Source of the DNA: Mangifera indica
Lineage: Eukaryota > Streptophyta > Magnoliopsida > Sapindales > Anacardiaceae
Reading direction: 5' to 3'
Length of the DNA: 64,000 nt
NCBI RefSeq assembly: GCF_011075055.1
Contig: NW_025401096.1
Coordinates: forward strand, 186,001-250,000
Part shown: positions 45,935 through 58,389 of the stretch, piece by piece
Numbering within the stretch: the first letter of the stretch is position 1
How the letters are laid out: each line of letters starts with the position of its first letter
Translations under genes and position numbers: made by a program
Notes under the pieces: generated by a model
What the model was told of the DNA's origin: nothing
Databases searched by the model: none
The model's input: the letters and a program-made list of their open reading frames with translations, nothing else

Positions 45935-48900
45935 AAGAGACTTTCCATGTATCTACTAAAGAGACTTTCTACATATATGATATCAAGTCATTTTGCAGTA
46001 AGATACATCAAGTTTCCCATAATTTGCTTATAAAAAGTGTTGTCCGCCTTTCTTCCTTTAGGATCTTTTAAAAGCTTCAAACCAAACTTAGTTGGTGTAG
46101 AGACAAAATTGCAATTCTTATATGAAACTTGTCTAAAATCTCATGGACATATTTCTGTTGGGAAATAAAAGTCCCAACACTTGATTGCACCACTTTAATT
46201 TCCAGAAAATAATGTAACATTCCAAGATCAAACATATCAAATTCAACCATCATGAATCTTTAAAAATTTTCAAACATGTCCATATCATTTCTAGTGAAAA
46301 TAAGGTCATCCACATATAAACACACAATAAGTATCTTTATCATTACCTATTTTAATTAATAGTGTATGTTCATATGGACATTTTTTAAAACCTTCCTTTA
46401 GAAAATAATCATCAATTCAACTATACTAACACGTAGAGCCTGTTTTAACTCATATAATGCCTTTTTCAATTTGTACACTTTATGTTCACTTCCGTGCTTC
46501 ACATAATCAAGGGGTTGATCAATAAACACATGTTCTTGCATATCACCGTGCAAGAATGTTGATTTCACACCTAATTGAAAAATAGGCCATGAATTTCGAG
46601 TTGCTACTGCAATCATCAATTTGATTGTATCATGTTAAGCAACATGAGCAAAAACTTCTTTATAGTCAATCCCATATTCTTGTTTGTATCCCTTAGCTAC
46701 CAATCGTGCCTTGTACTTGTCAACCTCACCATTCTCCTTGAATTTTGTTTTGTAAACCCATTTGAAACGAATTGTCTTATATCCTTTGGAAGCTTAGTCA
46801 ACTCCCAAGTATTGTTTCTATCAATGGTTGCAATTTCTTCATCCATCATCTTTTGCCATTTTGATTCTTTCATAGCTTCTTTAAAATTTATAGGATTGTA
46901 ATCAGAAAATAAAGCAAAATATGTAAGTGGGTTTTCAAACTGGTCATTTTTAGCTACTTCAAAATTGAACATCCATGCGGGTCTTCTTTTAAAATATTCA
47001 GGCCTTTGTTCATTTTCTTTCACTGTACATGAACTTTGAACATTTTTTGGAATTGTTGCTTTCTGCATATTCTCCCAAGATTGTTGACTTTTCTCATTAT
47101 CAAAATTTGTTGGAATATCTCTTCCAATGCCAGGTTTGATTTTCGTTGAAAACGACAACCCTACTAATAATAATTTTCTTGGTGATTGGATTATAAAACT
47201 TATCAGCTTTTGATTGCTCACTAATACCCAGAAAAATGCACTTTTCCCCCATGTCATCTAATTTCTCCCTTTTCTAATTTGGAACACGGGTATAGGCAAT
47301 ATACCCAAAAATTCTGAAATAGTCAATCGTCAGTTTTTGTTTGCTTTATGCTTCCTCTGGTGTCATATTTTGAACAAAAAATGTGGGACTTTTATTCAAA
47401 ATATGAATGCTCCAATTTATTACTTCAGGCCAAAAATTTTTTGGAACATAGCTTTTTGTCATAAGACTTTGCACTATATTTAAAACAGTAGGATTTTTTT
47501 TTTCACAAACACCATTCTGTTGAGACGTATATGCTACTATAAGTTGCCTCTTGATTCCATGAGTCTCACAAAAATTTGCAAATTCATGTGAGTTGTATTC
47601 TCTTTCACGATTTGTATGAAGAATTTTTATTGGGTTTCCAACTTCCTTTTCAACAAGTGTTTTGTAAGCTTCAAATTTTTCCTATAAAAAATAAACTCAA
47701 TTTTTTCGACTACAATCATTGATAAAAATGATGAAATACCTTTTTTTCCCATTGGAGGTGAGATTTGTTAGTCCACATATGTCAGAAAGAATAATTTCCA
47801 ACTGCTTTCTTGCCCTGTGTGATTTTCCTTTTGGGAATGGATCACGATGTTGTTTGTTAACAATGCATTCTTCAAAAACTTTTAAAGGGCTAGCAAAAAT
47901 CGGAAGACCAAGAACCATATTTTTTTGTTAAAGTGTCTTTAGACCATCAAAATTTAAATGACCATAGCAAAAATGCCACAACCAAACCACATCATTTAAT
48001 TTCGCTAAAAACATGATTGATTGATGCTATTGAGATAGAGAGGGAACATCCTATTTGCAGTCATTTCAACTCAAGCAATTAAACCCAAATTGGCATCTTG
48101 AATGCTACATACTCCATTTTTTTTGAGAATTTCATAATATTTTTCTTACAATTGTCTAATGCTTAGCAAATTGTTTTTCAATTGTGGAACCAAAAGAACA
48201 TTTGAAATTGTTTGAGTAATATTTTCTTTTGTTTGAATAGTTACCTGTCTTTTTTTCCATGACTAAGACTTTGGAATTATCTCCAAACTTCACATTATCA
48301 TGTACTAATTCATCTAAAGTTGAAAAAGTCGATTTCTCTCCATGCAAATGATTGTTGCATCCCATGTCTAGACACTATAGGTTCTTGTTAACTTTTCTCC
48401 AGTATAGCAAGCCATTAATAAGGATATTTCTTCCTTCTTTTCTGTAAACTTTGAATTCTCTCCTCTGTTTTTAGAGAGATTAGTTTAGCATTCATATTTG
48501 TAATGACCGTACTAGTGACCTCGATAGCACTTAACATTAGACTTGTCTCTTGGTTTATAATGAACTGAGCTAGAATGGTTTTGTCTCCTTCCTCTTCTTT
48601 GAGAATTATGAGATTGATTCTCTTGATGATATCTTTGATCCAAGTTCCCTTTTCCTTGATTCTCTTGTGATATCTTCGATCCAAGTTCCTTATACCTCTT
48701 TTGCCTCTACCTTGTCCTCTATTTGTTATGTTTGCTGCAAATGAATGATTTTTATTTGAAGCCTTTAATGTTTGCTCCTCTTTCTCTTACCAACTAAACT
48801 TTTGCTCATGAACTAGTAAAGAACTCTACAATTTATTAATTGAAAGTTCTTCAATATCATTTGTTTCCTCTATTAAACAAACAACAAAATTAAAATTTGG

Positions 48901-49400
48901 TTCATGGATCGAAGAATTTTTTCATTTATGGTGACGTTCGTCATTTGTTCACTGAGAATCCTCATTTTGTTGATGATTGCCATCTTTTGTGAAAAGTAAT
49001 TTGTGACTGACTCTCATATTTTCATCTGTAGCATTTTGAATTATGAACAAAGTGTTTGAAACTGCTGCCTCTTGGCTCCTGTTGATCCTTGAAATTTCTT
49101 TTTCATAAAATTCCAAATATCCCTGGAAGTGTCTTCGCAAAGAATGGTTTCCAAGATTGAACAATCAATTGCTTGGAAGAGATAATTTTTGGCTTTGAGA
49201 TCTTTCAATTTTAATGCTTCCATTTGGACTTTCTATGTTGTTGATGTTCCATCTGTTAGTGTGGCTACTCCATTCTTAATAATTTGCCAATACTCTTTTG
49301 GTCTTATGAAATTCTCTATCAACATACTCCAATGATTGTAATGACCATTGAAGTGAGGCATTGATGGCTACACAAAATTATCAGTTGTCATTATTTTTTA
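45935..49400 (-). pseudogene. Copia-2 gag-pol remnant (TNT1-like)
   Basis: In minus-strand order: gag (MPHFNGHYNHWSMLIENF, then DLKAKNYLFQAIDCSILE, DIWNFMKKKFQGS), a protease-proximal remnant (LHGEKSTFSTLDELVHDNVK), a pre-integrase/integrase part (HRDPFPKGKSHRARKQLEII then YFIIFINDCSRK), and RT blocks ([85 protein letters not shown]). Stops and frameshifts are frequent. These match TNT 1-94-type polyproteins. The RT ends at SRYMESLF, where the sequence switches to LTR. Confidence 0.88.
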
Positions 49401-49483
49401 CTGCAAAATAACATAAGCTATTCCTTTCCATAAACTCTCTTATTATAAAAGCTTTTCTTTGGTTAACCTTACTTTGATACCAC

Positions 49484-49865
49484 TGTTAGCCAAAATAAAA
49501 AAATTACAAGAGAGAAAGAAGAGAAAATTTCTGCATATTTACTCATAAACTAAAAGCCTTTAAATAGGCTATGCAATAATAAGAACTAAAACATGAACAA
49601 AAATTTAGGAACCACTAACTCACTACCTTAAACAAACTTAAATAGCCATTAACCCATTATTTTACACAAACTTAAATAACCTTAAATAGCCACTAACCCA
49701 TTACTTTAAACATGGAGAGATGGTTACTAAAAAATTTGGAACCATTAAAACACATTAAAAATAACTCCCTAAAAATTAAAACACATAACCCACTTTTTTA
49801 GCACACAATACACACTTTATTGGCACACACTAACCACATATTAATTATTAAATTATTATCCAACA
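49484..49865 (-). repeat. Copia-2 5' LTR
   Basis: This 382-bp LTR (plus strand TGTTAGCC..ATTATCCAACA) shares its first 130 bp or so with the fragment at 45804-45935 (TTCTGCATATTTA, AAGCCTTTAAATAGGCTATG). Its remaining part contains direct repeats of a CACTAACCCATTA-type phrase. The partner LTR breaks off after AATTTAGGAACCA. Confidence 0.85.
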
Positions 49866-49870
49866 TATAG

Positions 49871-52800
49871 TCTATACAATCCAAGAAATTCAACATGTGT
49901 AACATATACTTTTCTTGAAATAAGCTTGGTCAAAGGATCAATTATCATATAATAGGTCGAGTTAGATGGTACGCTTATTTCTTTTTTGGAAATGATGTCT
50001 TTTAGAACATTGTGTCTAGTATCGATATGTTTGCTTATCCTATGTTACTTGGGATCTTTTATTTCAACAGACAACTATTGCTCCAATAATATCGTCATGT
50101 TTACCCAGATCAACGAAAAATCTTCTTAACCAAATGGTTTCTTGCATAATCACTGAACAGACTATATAATCAGCCTCTATTGTGGATAAAACCATGCATC
50201 TTTGTTTTTTATTGCTCTAAGATATTGACCATTTTGGAATAAGAAAACATAGCTAGAATTTGATTTACGTTGGTCTAAATTACTTCCCCAACTGACATCT
50301 AAATAACTAATTAAACGCAAATTCAATCTTTAATCATATAAATAATAATCTATAGAGTCTTTTAAATATATTGATATTCTATAGATAGCCTTTCAATGCT
50401 CTTTTCAATATTGACTTATATTGATTAACTAGCCTGACAACAAAAACAAATATCTAGGTATGTACATACCGTAGCATACATAATATATCCGATGACATTT
50501 GAATAGGTAACTATTGACATTTCTTTGCTTCCATCCTAAGTTTTGAGATATATCTCTTGACTCAAAAATTTGCCATTTGACACAGGAGCATCAATGGGTT
50601 TGCAATTTACCATATTAGATTGTTCTAGAATCTTTTGAATATTATGCTCTTGTGATAAAGTCAAAAGTTTTTTTGAACTATCCTTTTGGATTTAAATTCC
50701 TAATATGTAATTTGTTTACCCATATCTTGTAAGTCAAAAGTATGAGTAACCATCATTTGATGATCATCACTTCAAATCATTTCTAATTATCTATACATCA
50801 TCAGAGACATTGACAGAATTATAAATTTGTCATGAAACTTCATTACATAGACACGGTAGTCTTGATTAATCATTTTAAAGTCATAAGATATTAAGTCTTA
50901 TGAAATTTCAAGTACCAATGTTTGAATGATAGTTTTAAGTCATATAACATTCTTAAAGCTTGCATACTCTGTGCTTTAGACCTATAACAATGAGATTTAT
51001 ATCTTATTTCATGCAGATTTCTTTGCCAAGTTCTCCACTAAAGAAAGTTGTTTTGACATTCATCTATGTTACTATAACTAGAATAAACCATATTGAAGTA
51101 AATTTTATAAATGATGAAACATTCTTATTCACAATCTATACCTATTTATTGGGTATAGTTATTCACTATAAAACAAAATTATATCTATTTTTTGAGTCAT
51201 CTGGCTTATGATTGATTCAAAGAACCCATTTGTTCTCAATAGATTTTTGACCTTATAGTGAGTCAACCAAAACCTAGAATTGGTTTGTTTTTTATATATT
51301 TCATCTCTTCTTTCAATGAATCTGAAGATTTTTATTACCAAGGGATGATACAACTTTTTTTATGATTTTAGGTTTTTCATCATCTTAGGGAATGGTTTTA
51401 AAAACCTCATTTTAATTTAAAAAGTTACTAGAGTACTTTCAGACGTCCATTCCTATGCAATTGAGGACCATAACTCCCACTATTTGAAATAAATTAAAGC
51501 TTAATCTCAATACTCCCACTAGATTGAGATGGACGAAACAAGTCATTGAAGATCATTGCTCCCACTATTTGACATAGGTTGGAGTTCAAATTGCATTCGT
51601 TCCCACTGTCTAGAATAAGTGTAGGCATGATCTCTTAGGACTCAACAAATGGTCATTAAGATATACTTATCCTCATTCTTCTCTTATCTCATTCAAATGA
51701 AACATTTTATCAATATTATCCATATTAAGAAAAATATTCTCTATGAGTGTAACATCTCTTAATACAATTTTAGTTAATCTCCCAACGAAATCCTCCAGAA
51801 TGAACATATACCCTTTGGGTGTTCAACGTATTTGATAAAAATACATTCATTTCTTCTTGGTCCTAGTTTTTCAAACTCATAGGAAAAGCTATGGATAAAC
51901 ACTATTAACCACTAAAGTCGCAAGCAATTAATTCAAGTTTTTTACTTGACTATAACTCATAGGAAGTGGAAACAACTGATTTAATAGGTACTTGATTAAG
52001 TATATAGGCATCAATTAACATCATATCATCACAAAGTGACTTTGATGTTTTACATGCACTATTATTGACCTAACCAATTCCAATAGAGTTCAATTACTTT
52101 TCTCTATTACACCATTTAGTTATGAAGTTCTTGGAATTATTAGTAGCCATATTATTCCTTTTTCATTACTCAGTTTCTCAAACTTTTTGGAAAAATACTC
52201 AGTAATCTATTGTTTTTGACTCATGAGAGATCAAATAGATAAGACCAAATCGAACATTGTCATTAACACAAGTAATGAAATATGAGACACCTTCTCAAAC
52301 TTTACATTCATAGGAAAACATATACTTAAGTATGTAAATTGCAAAGGAAGTAAAACTCTTATAGCTTTGTCAAATGATTTTCTAGAAGTTTTTTCAGCTA
52401 GACAATGCTTACACGTAAGCAATTATATTTATGTGAAAGTTTCTAATAAACTTTTATGGGCCAATTTATCTAATTCATCTTGGCCAAACGTGCCTTAATT
52501 TAGTATGTCATATATTTGCATTCATGTACAAACATATAGGAGAAACAAATAATGAAAAACTAATATTATCATAATGAAGTATGACAAACAACAAATAACC
52601 ATTCAACTAACAAGCCAAATCTATAGAAATCAATTCTATTATATTTTGATAGAACACCCAAAGAAATTCAAATTATATCCTAGTTTAAGAAGAACTAGTA
52701 TTTTGACCAAAATTCGTTGAATATTTAGAGTATATTGGATTTCATATAGGTATAGGATTTGACTATGTTGCAAAACTCATTTGCTTGTGTTCATTCCTCT

Positions 52801-53180
52801 TACTACAACCCTTGTGTTATTGCTTATATAGATCAAATTCACCTTTTTTGGAATTTGATATAAATCCATTAAAGATACTCTATCATAAGTTATTTGGTCG
52901 GTGACTTCTAAGTCTATAATCCATGTAGGATGATACTCAGTAAATGTCATAGTACTGAAACTAAAGTTTCATCACTTTATAAAGAATGAGATAATATCAT
53001 TTTTAGCTCTATTCATTCACGGGTGAAATAACTCTTATTGCTTCTATTGTAACTATTCATTTTGTTTCTATCTCTCTTTCTAGTATTCGCCATTCTCCTG
53101 TTTCAATTTCTTGTTCTTATTCTTTGAACACTATACGACTTCCTTCCCTTACTCGAACTTAGGCCACTTACTTTTGAAAC
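49871..53180 (-). pseudogene. Copia-3 pol remnant (protease, integrase, RT, RNase H)
   Basis: In minus-strand order: WIIDLEVTDQIT (about 52905-52940) stands for the protease WIIDSGATDH motif; LTCKHCLAEKTSRKSFDKAI at 52231-52422 is the pre-integrase Cys motif; RT blocks include MNVKTTFFSGELGKEICMK (about 51000-51060, normally MDVKTAFLNG) and VCKL; RNase H parts at about 50000-50250 end with DPLTKLISRKVYVTHVEFLG (49900-49960). Frame changes and stops are abundant. The lineage within Copia is not clear. Confidence 0.75.
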
Positions 53181-53886
53181 TTTGGAACTCGACTCTTCAA
53201 CGTATGCATGAGTATCGGGTCTAGCTACCTTAAGAGTGCTTGTCTTGTAGTTTTATATTGTAGGAACTACTAACAAAAGTCCTTGTATTCTCATTGTGGG
53301 TCATATGCACCCACTTTCAATAAGAGATACCTTTACTACATGAACCTATTGTTCATTTGTCAGGTTGTGCCTAGTTGACTTCAGTTCCATAATCATATTT
53401 GACACTCTATCAAATATACGATTAATTGCCTTCATTTAAGGTTGTAGTTCCTCCAAACTTTTCTATCAAAATTATACTTATGACATATATAGTTGAGCAT
53501 TACTGGTACTCATATACTAGACTATTATTCTTGGAACTAGTCAAGATATTATACGAAGTGAGTCTTGCTTCTTCCATGTGTGATATGTGTCCATGTCACA
53601 TTTATGTAAGGTACCATTCAAGTTTCTATCACTCAGTCAGTTGTGATTCTTTCTTAACCTGATTTATGGCCTTCCAAGCCTTTTGCTCATTTAGGATATT
53701 GTGCATTATTAAATGTCATACAATGTAATTATCTTTATTCAATATCATTCTGATTCAAATCAGTCATCATGTTCTAGGATATTATGATTAACTAGATCAC
53801 AAAGATATATATTAAACACAACTTAATCAATGCAACTAAATACATATCAATTGTCGTAATTATGTATTAAAATTTCAAATATCTCA

Positions 53887-53979
53887 TGTAATACCCTAGG
53901 TACATTCCAAGGGTATTTATGTCTTTTGGCTCTATTTTGAGATATTTCAATTTTAAATATATATGTTCACATGTATGTG

Positions 53980-54017
<38 letters not shown>

Positions 54018-56093
54018 TTATGCCGTTTTCCATCATCTTCTCCTGTCCATTCTATAAGGTGAGCCTTCTTCATGCTATTTTCTTTGTTTTTTGAAGAAAA
54101 ATGGAGAAACTGAAGGGGTTTTGAAAGACAAAGTAAGAAAAGAAAAAAAAAGAAAGTACTTTAGAAGCCTTGGCAACCAAAAGATCTCATTTGTTTCTGT
54201 TTACCTATGTTTATATATATTGGATATATGTTATAGGAATATGTTAGTGTGTTTTGGTGTTGATTTAAGGTGGTTTGGTGATCAAAGAAGCAAAACAAAG
54301 AGGAAAGAGCCAACTTGACAAAGATTGACTTGAAACAAGGTAAGTGGTATTATTCTTTATATGTTTCATATTTCATGCTTTTGGTTCCTTAGCTCTATGT
54401 TATAAATGATGATTTTGAAGTTGAGAAATGTTGTTTCGACATTTTGGGTATCTATGTGTGTGATCTTGTTCATGGTAGAGAGTTGGATAATATTTATAGT
54501 TTTGCTATTGATTTCGTCCCATATTTTGACTGTCTTATCTGAGGAATCATGAGTGCTATTATATCTTGTTAGAAATCTCTTTGAATCATTTTTTTAATGA
54601 TATATAACTTGTATGAATTAGAGACTGTTTAGACTATTAAATTGTATAAACAAAAAGACTGCCTTACTAAATAAACAGTGAATACAGTTTTTTGCCACTG
54701 AATTCATCCCATGTTTTGACTGCCTTATCTGATGAGTCATGAGTGCTATTATAGCTTGAAAGAAAGCTCTTTGAATCTTTTTTCAATGATATATAACTTG
54801 TATAAATTAGAAATCGTTTGGACTTTTAAATTGCATGAACAAAAAGACTGCCTTACCAAATAAACAGTAAATACAATTTTTTGCCACTGATTTCATCCCA
54901 CATTTTGACTGTCTTATCTAATGAATCATGAGTGTTGTTATAGCTTGTTAGAAAGCGATTTGAATCCTTGTTTCAATGATATATAGTTTGTATGAATTAG
55001 AGATCGTTTGGACTATTAAATTGCATAAACAAAAAGAATACCTACTAAATGGACAGTCTAATGAACAGTAATTTACAGTTTTTGGAAAGAAAGAAAGAAA
55101 GAAAAGGAGGAGAAAAAGAAAAAGAAGGAAAGAAAGAAAGGAAAAGAAAGAAAATGGAGAAAAAGAAAAGGAAAAGAAATGAAAGAAAAGTAAGAAAAAG
55201 AATTTAGGGCTTAGAATTCAGGGGTCATCCCAAGAGTGTGGTTTAGTGAGTTATGGATAGTTTTAGATGGAAGCAAGATTAGTTAGAGATAAGACATGCA
55301 TGCATGCTATGAACTATGAGGGGTTACTTTATGCTATACCACCCATAGTAGGGCATGTTCATTGTAAGACAGGTCCGTAATAGGACATAGACCCGTAGTA
55401 GGATTCGCTTGCAGTAGAGCATACTCGTAGTAGAACACAATTTAGATATATAAATGGTGTGGTAAGAGAAAGAAAGAGAGCTCGAGCTTAGAAAAGTGTC
55501 AAATCCCTATAGTCAGCTTTCAGAAAGTATCAAATAGACACCAGATGAGACAAAGTTGACCCAAATAGTAATGGATAAACTAGATTATCCCATTGATTAC
55601 TTGAAAAGGTTATGATGTGAGATTAAGTCCTGAGAGTGATTTAGAATAGGAAAGGAAATAATTTATTTAATTCTTTTCCCTTACTGAGTGTTCTTATCTC
55701 TCACTTCCTTTTCTTTCATGATTGTAGGTACAAGTGATAAGGGTAGTTGTAAGGCAGGGTCAAGTCAGCGAAGATAGATCCAGGCAATAGCAGGTTATCT
55801 CTGGTTTATGTTACATGCATACAGTCGTATGTTATTGTTGACTTTTGGCCTTCTTCAAATGGTTGTATAGTTGTATATGATTATTCCATGTTTTCAGATG
55901 CTTTTCAAATGAGTTATCATATGTGATATATACATCTTTTGTTCGTTTCTAGATTTTCAGTTTTCTTAGAATAATTTCTGAATACTTTTAGTGACGAGTT
56001 CATTTTAAAAATTTGTTTTAAAATAATCATTCTAGATATTAATTCATAACATTTCTTCTTTGAAGGGTAATACTTTTAGGGAGGGATGTTACA
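53887..56093 (+). mobile_element. Solo LTR 3 (2-kb class) inserted in Copia-3
   Basis: The left end is TGTAATACCCTAGGTACATT and the right end is ..GGGAGGGATGTTACA. The flanking 5-mers TCTCA (53882-53886) and TCTTA (56094-56098) are a duplication with one transition. It contains an AT run (53981-54014), three tandem 185-195 bp modules (54500-55080), a GAAA purine tract (55083-55200), a decayed minisatellite (55340-55440) and the shared 3' block TTATTGTTGACTTTTGGCC. It is 2,207 bp with no internal genes. It lacks the foldback insertion seen in solo LTR 1. Confidence 0.9.
54500..55080 (+). repeat. Tandem 185-195 bp module within solo LTR 3, about three units
   Basis: TTTGAATCxTTTTTTCAATG followed by ATATATAACTTGTATGAATTAG recurs at about 54578, 54772 and 54958. 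It is homologous, in inverse orientation, to the array at 29020-29600. Confidence 0.85.
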
Positions 56094-56098
56094 TCTTA

Positions 56099-57616
56099 CA
56101 TAAGACACAAAATCGAAAATTCACTATATTCCCAATCATCTTCCATGACTTAAATGCTTAACATTTTAAAATTTAATTTAATTATGCTAATATTAATTCT
56201 AGATGAGAATTTCAATAAATTCTACTAATCTCAGAATTTTCATATTTAATATATATAGATATATGATATAACAAATGGATCATTTATAATGACTAGAACC
56301 ATTTCGTTAACCTGTATCATTCTTAGGGTCACTTTATCTATGATAAAGTCTCTATGAAATTTGCAATAAGTTAAATACCTTATATTTCGTTAATTTGGGA
56401 ATAACATCAAATTAGTGGAATTTCTCTTATACCTTACTAAGCGTTGCTTTTTAGCAAACTGTAATGTATCTACTTAGTCTCAAAAGTTTTCAAATTCTTG
56501 TCTTGAACAAGATCATTTATTATAGGGCTAATAGTCATGCATGTCTATTATAGACTATGTACTATCTCTTTTTTAATTAAGAGAGTACCACTAATTATAT
56601 ATATGGTCTTATCATGCACTATTAGATGATCAGATGATCACATCATATACTTAATGCGATGGTCCCTAGTCAACGATCTCACGTGAATTAGAAATATGTA
56701 TTTTGAAACACCAATATGTGTTTTTGAGAACCAGAATGAGCTATTACATATCTTTATACGTTGTAAGACCTATGAAACATATCTCACATATAGATCTGAG
56801 TATCACACAATTGCCATGCTTTGAAATAGGGTTTCATGAGCCCAAACACATTAGAAAAAGTGATTCATGCACTGTCACATGCCAAAATACAATCCTATAC
56901 GACTTCATGCATTGAGTTGACATCACATGCGTCTCCATACATCAAAGCAGTGCATGCATGCATGTTCATGCATTAGGAATGAGCCACACACACTATTACA
57001 CATTGGGAAAATACTCTCACATGCTGTTATGCACCAGTGACCACAAATTGACTATTGACCGATCAATAGTGACTAGTCAAACTTTAACCATTGATTAGTC
57101 AACTGACTCGGGTAGGCGTTGACCAATTGACCTGTTGACCAAATGGGTCGGATAATCAAGTTTTTTCAATTTGATTGTGACCTAGATTTATGCATGAGGC
57201 CTAACATTTTGGCTATTCAATTGGCCATATTTTGGCCATCTTCCAGTGATGATACCATAAGGCTTTTGTAGCTCTCTTAGTAGTTGTCCTTCTTAGACTG
57301 ATGACAACCTCCAACATCATTGGAATTTAGTGAAATGATGGCTTGAAGGTGCTGCATGGGTCATGACTTTTTGGCTTTGAATCTATCAATTTAGGCCAGG
57401 TTTAATACGGTTTTTCAATTCAAGACATGTAAAATAAGTCTAGCAATCATCCAACATGTTTCCAATCATCAATTTCATGCAATTTTGGTCAAATCTAATT
57501 CGTGTCCAAAATTCAAATTTAAATAGAATTTCAATCACAAATAGAAATTTTAGATTATATAAATCATAGAATATAGAATTTAAATTCACAAAAACATAAC
57601 ATATACACAATCTAGA
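56099..57616 (-). other. Copia-3 leader and presumed gag region
   Basis: This lies between solo LTR 3 and the primer site. No clear gag domain was recognised on the minus strand. It contains a CATGCATG cluster (56951-56964) and, at 57048-57138, seven TTGAC/GTCAA cores in about 90 bp, an arrangement resembling clustered W-boxes. The two clusters are sequence observations; any regulatory role is untested. Confidence 0.5.
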
Positions 57617-57628
57617 CTCTGATACCAA

Positions 57629-57915
57629 TGTTGGAAACATTTAACATGCCAAAAATCAATTTTGTAAATTCAGTAAATATAAATTCGATGTACTCGACTT
57701 CTATTTCATGACGAAAGCAATCTGTATACAACACGAGGTGTTGACATTAGTTATTTCCATGACCCCATTTGCCTGAGTACCGTAATCCTTGAGAGACAAA
57801 AGTCCATTTCGTTTTGTGTGTTTTTGGTTCTCAGAGAGAACATACTTTCTTTTGTAAAATGATCTTAATCAATTTGGATTGGGTTGACCTATCATGGGTG
57901 GACCTAGACCTAATA
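57629..57915 (-). repeat. Copia-3 5' LTR (right in window)
   Basis: On the plus strand it runs TGTTGGAAACATTTAACATG to ..GACCTAGACCTAATA. It is preceded on the plus strand by TCTGATACCAA, the reversed primer site. Compared with the left LTR it has an internal deletion of about 80-90 bp and numerous transitions. A MITE inserted at its outer edge. Confidence 0.85.
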
Positions 57916-57916
57916 A

Positions 57917-58389
57917 GGGCATTTGATTTTAAGAAATATTTTATTATCAAAATGAGAAGATTATCTTGAAGATAAATTACCTTGAGGATTACTTGCTATA
58001 AATTATTACTATATTTGATAAAATTTGATAAAAATGAATAAGTATAAATAATTATTATGTTTGGTTGGAGATAATAAAACAATTCTAGTATATTGTTTTA
58101 CTTAAATATCTTTAGATTTAATTATTCTAAAATATTTTTATATTTTTTGTTATATTAATTGAAAATGAGTTTAGTTTTATCCTTGAAAAATTAATAAATA
58201 TCTAAGGTAATCTTTTAATACCTACGGTAAAAGTGATAATCAAATTACCTTTTATATTACCTATCACATCACTATTGATAATAGAAGATTATTAGAATAT
58301 TTTATTATTTATAAATCAAATAAAATAATATAAATAATAAAAAATAAATAATTAGAATAATCTATATTTTCCCCAGTGCAACCATGCCC
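57917..58389. mobile_element. PIF/Harbinger-like MITE 2
   Basis: The 473-bp element has ends GGGCATTTGATTTTAAG and ..CAACCATGCCC, flanked by TAA (57914-57916 and 58390-58392). The interior (AATCAAATTACCTTTTATATTACCTATCACATCA) is the inverse of that of MITE 1 at 26353, so both belong to one family. It is inserted right at the end of the Copia-3 right LTR. Confidence 0.85.

Larger units (their letters stand above)
45804..49865 (-). mobile_element. Copia-2: TNT1-like Copia element with a 3' deletion, nested in Copia-3
   Basis: The right (5') LTR starts TGTTAGCCAAAATAAAA at 49484 and runs to CCAACA at 49865. The left (3') LTR fragment starts TGTTAGTCAAAATAAAA at 45804. The primer-site sequence GTGGTATCAAAG (minus strand, 49483-49472) abuts the right LTR. 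The flanking 5-mers CACAG and TATAG differ by two C/T transitions and may be a worn duplication. The minus-strand interior encodes gag, protease, integrase and RT remnants. RNase H and part of the 3' LTR are missing, the RT running directly into LTR sequence near 45935. Confidence 0.83.
44354..57915 (-). mobile_element. Copia-3: minus-strand Ty1/copia retrotransposon with nested Copia-2 and solo LTR 3
   Basis: The LTRs lie at 44354-44717 and 57629-57915. The primer site TTGGTATCAGA (minus strand, 57628-57618) lies next to the right LTR. The minus strand reads GTGAGTGAGAGA, a plausible polypurine tract, next to the left LTR. The interior carries protease, integrase, RT and RNase H remnants, all on the minus strand. 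Two insertions split it: Copia-2 (45804-49865) after pol, and solo LTR 3 (53887-56093) upstream of the protease. A MITE lies at the outer edge of the right LTR. No clear 5-bp duplication was found around the whole element. Confidence 0.8.

Noticed and set aside
56951..56964. CATGCATG run as a seed-type RY regulatory element of a host gene
   Set aside because: It lies inside the Copia-3 leader, far from any host promoter, and is a short simple repeat.
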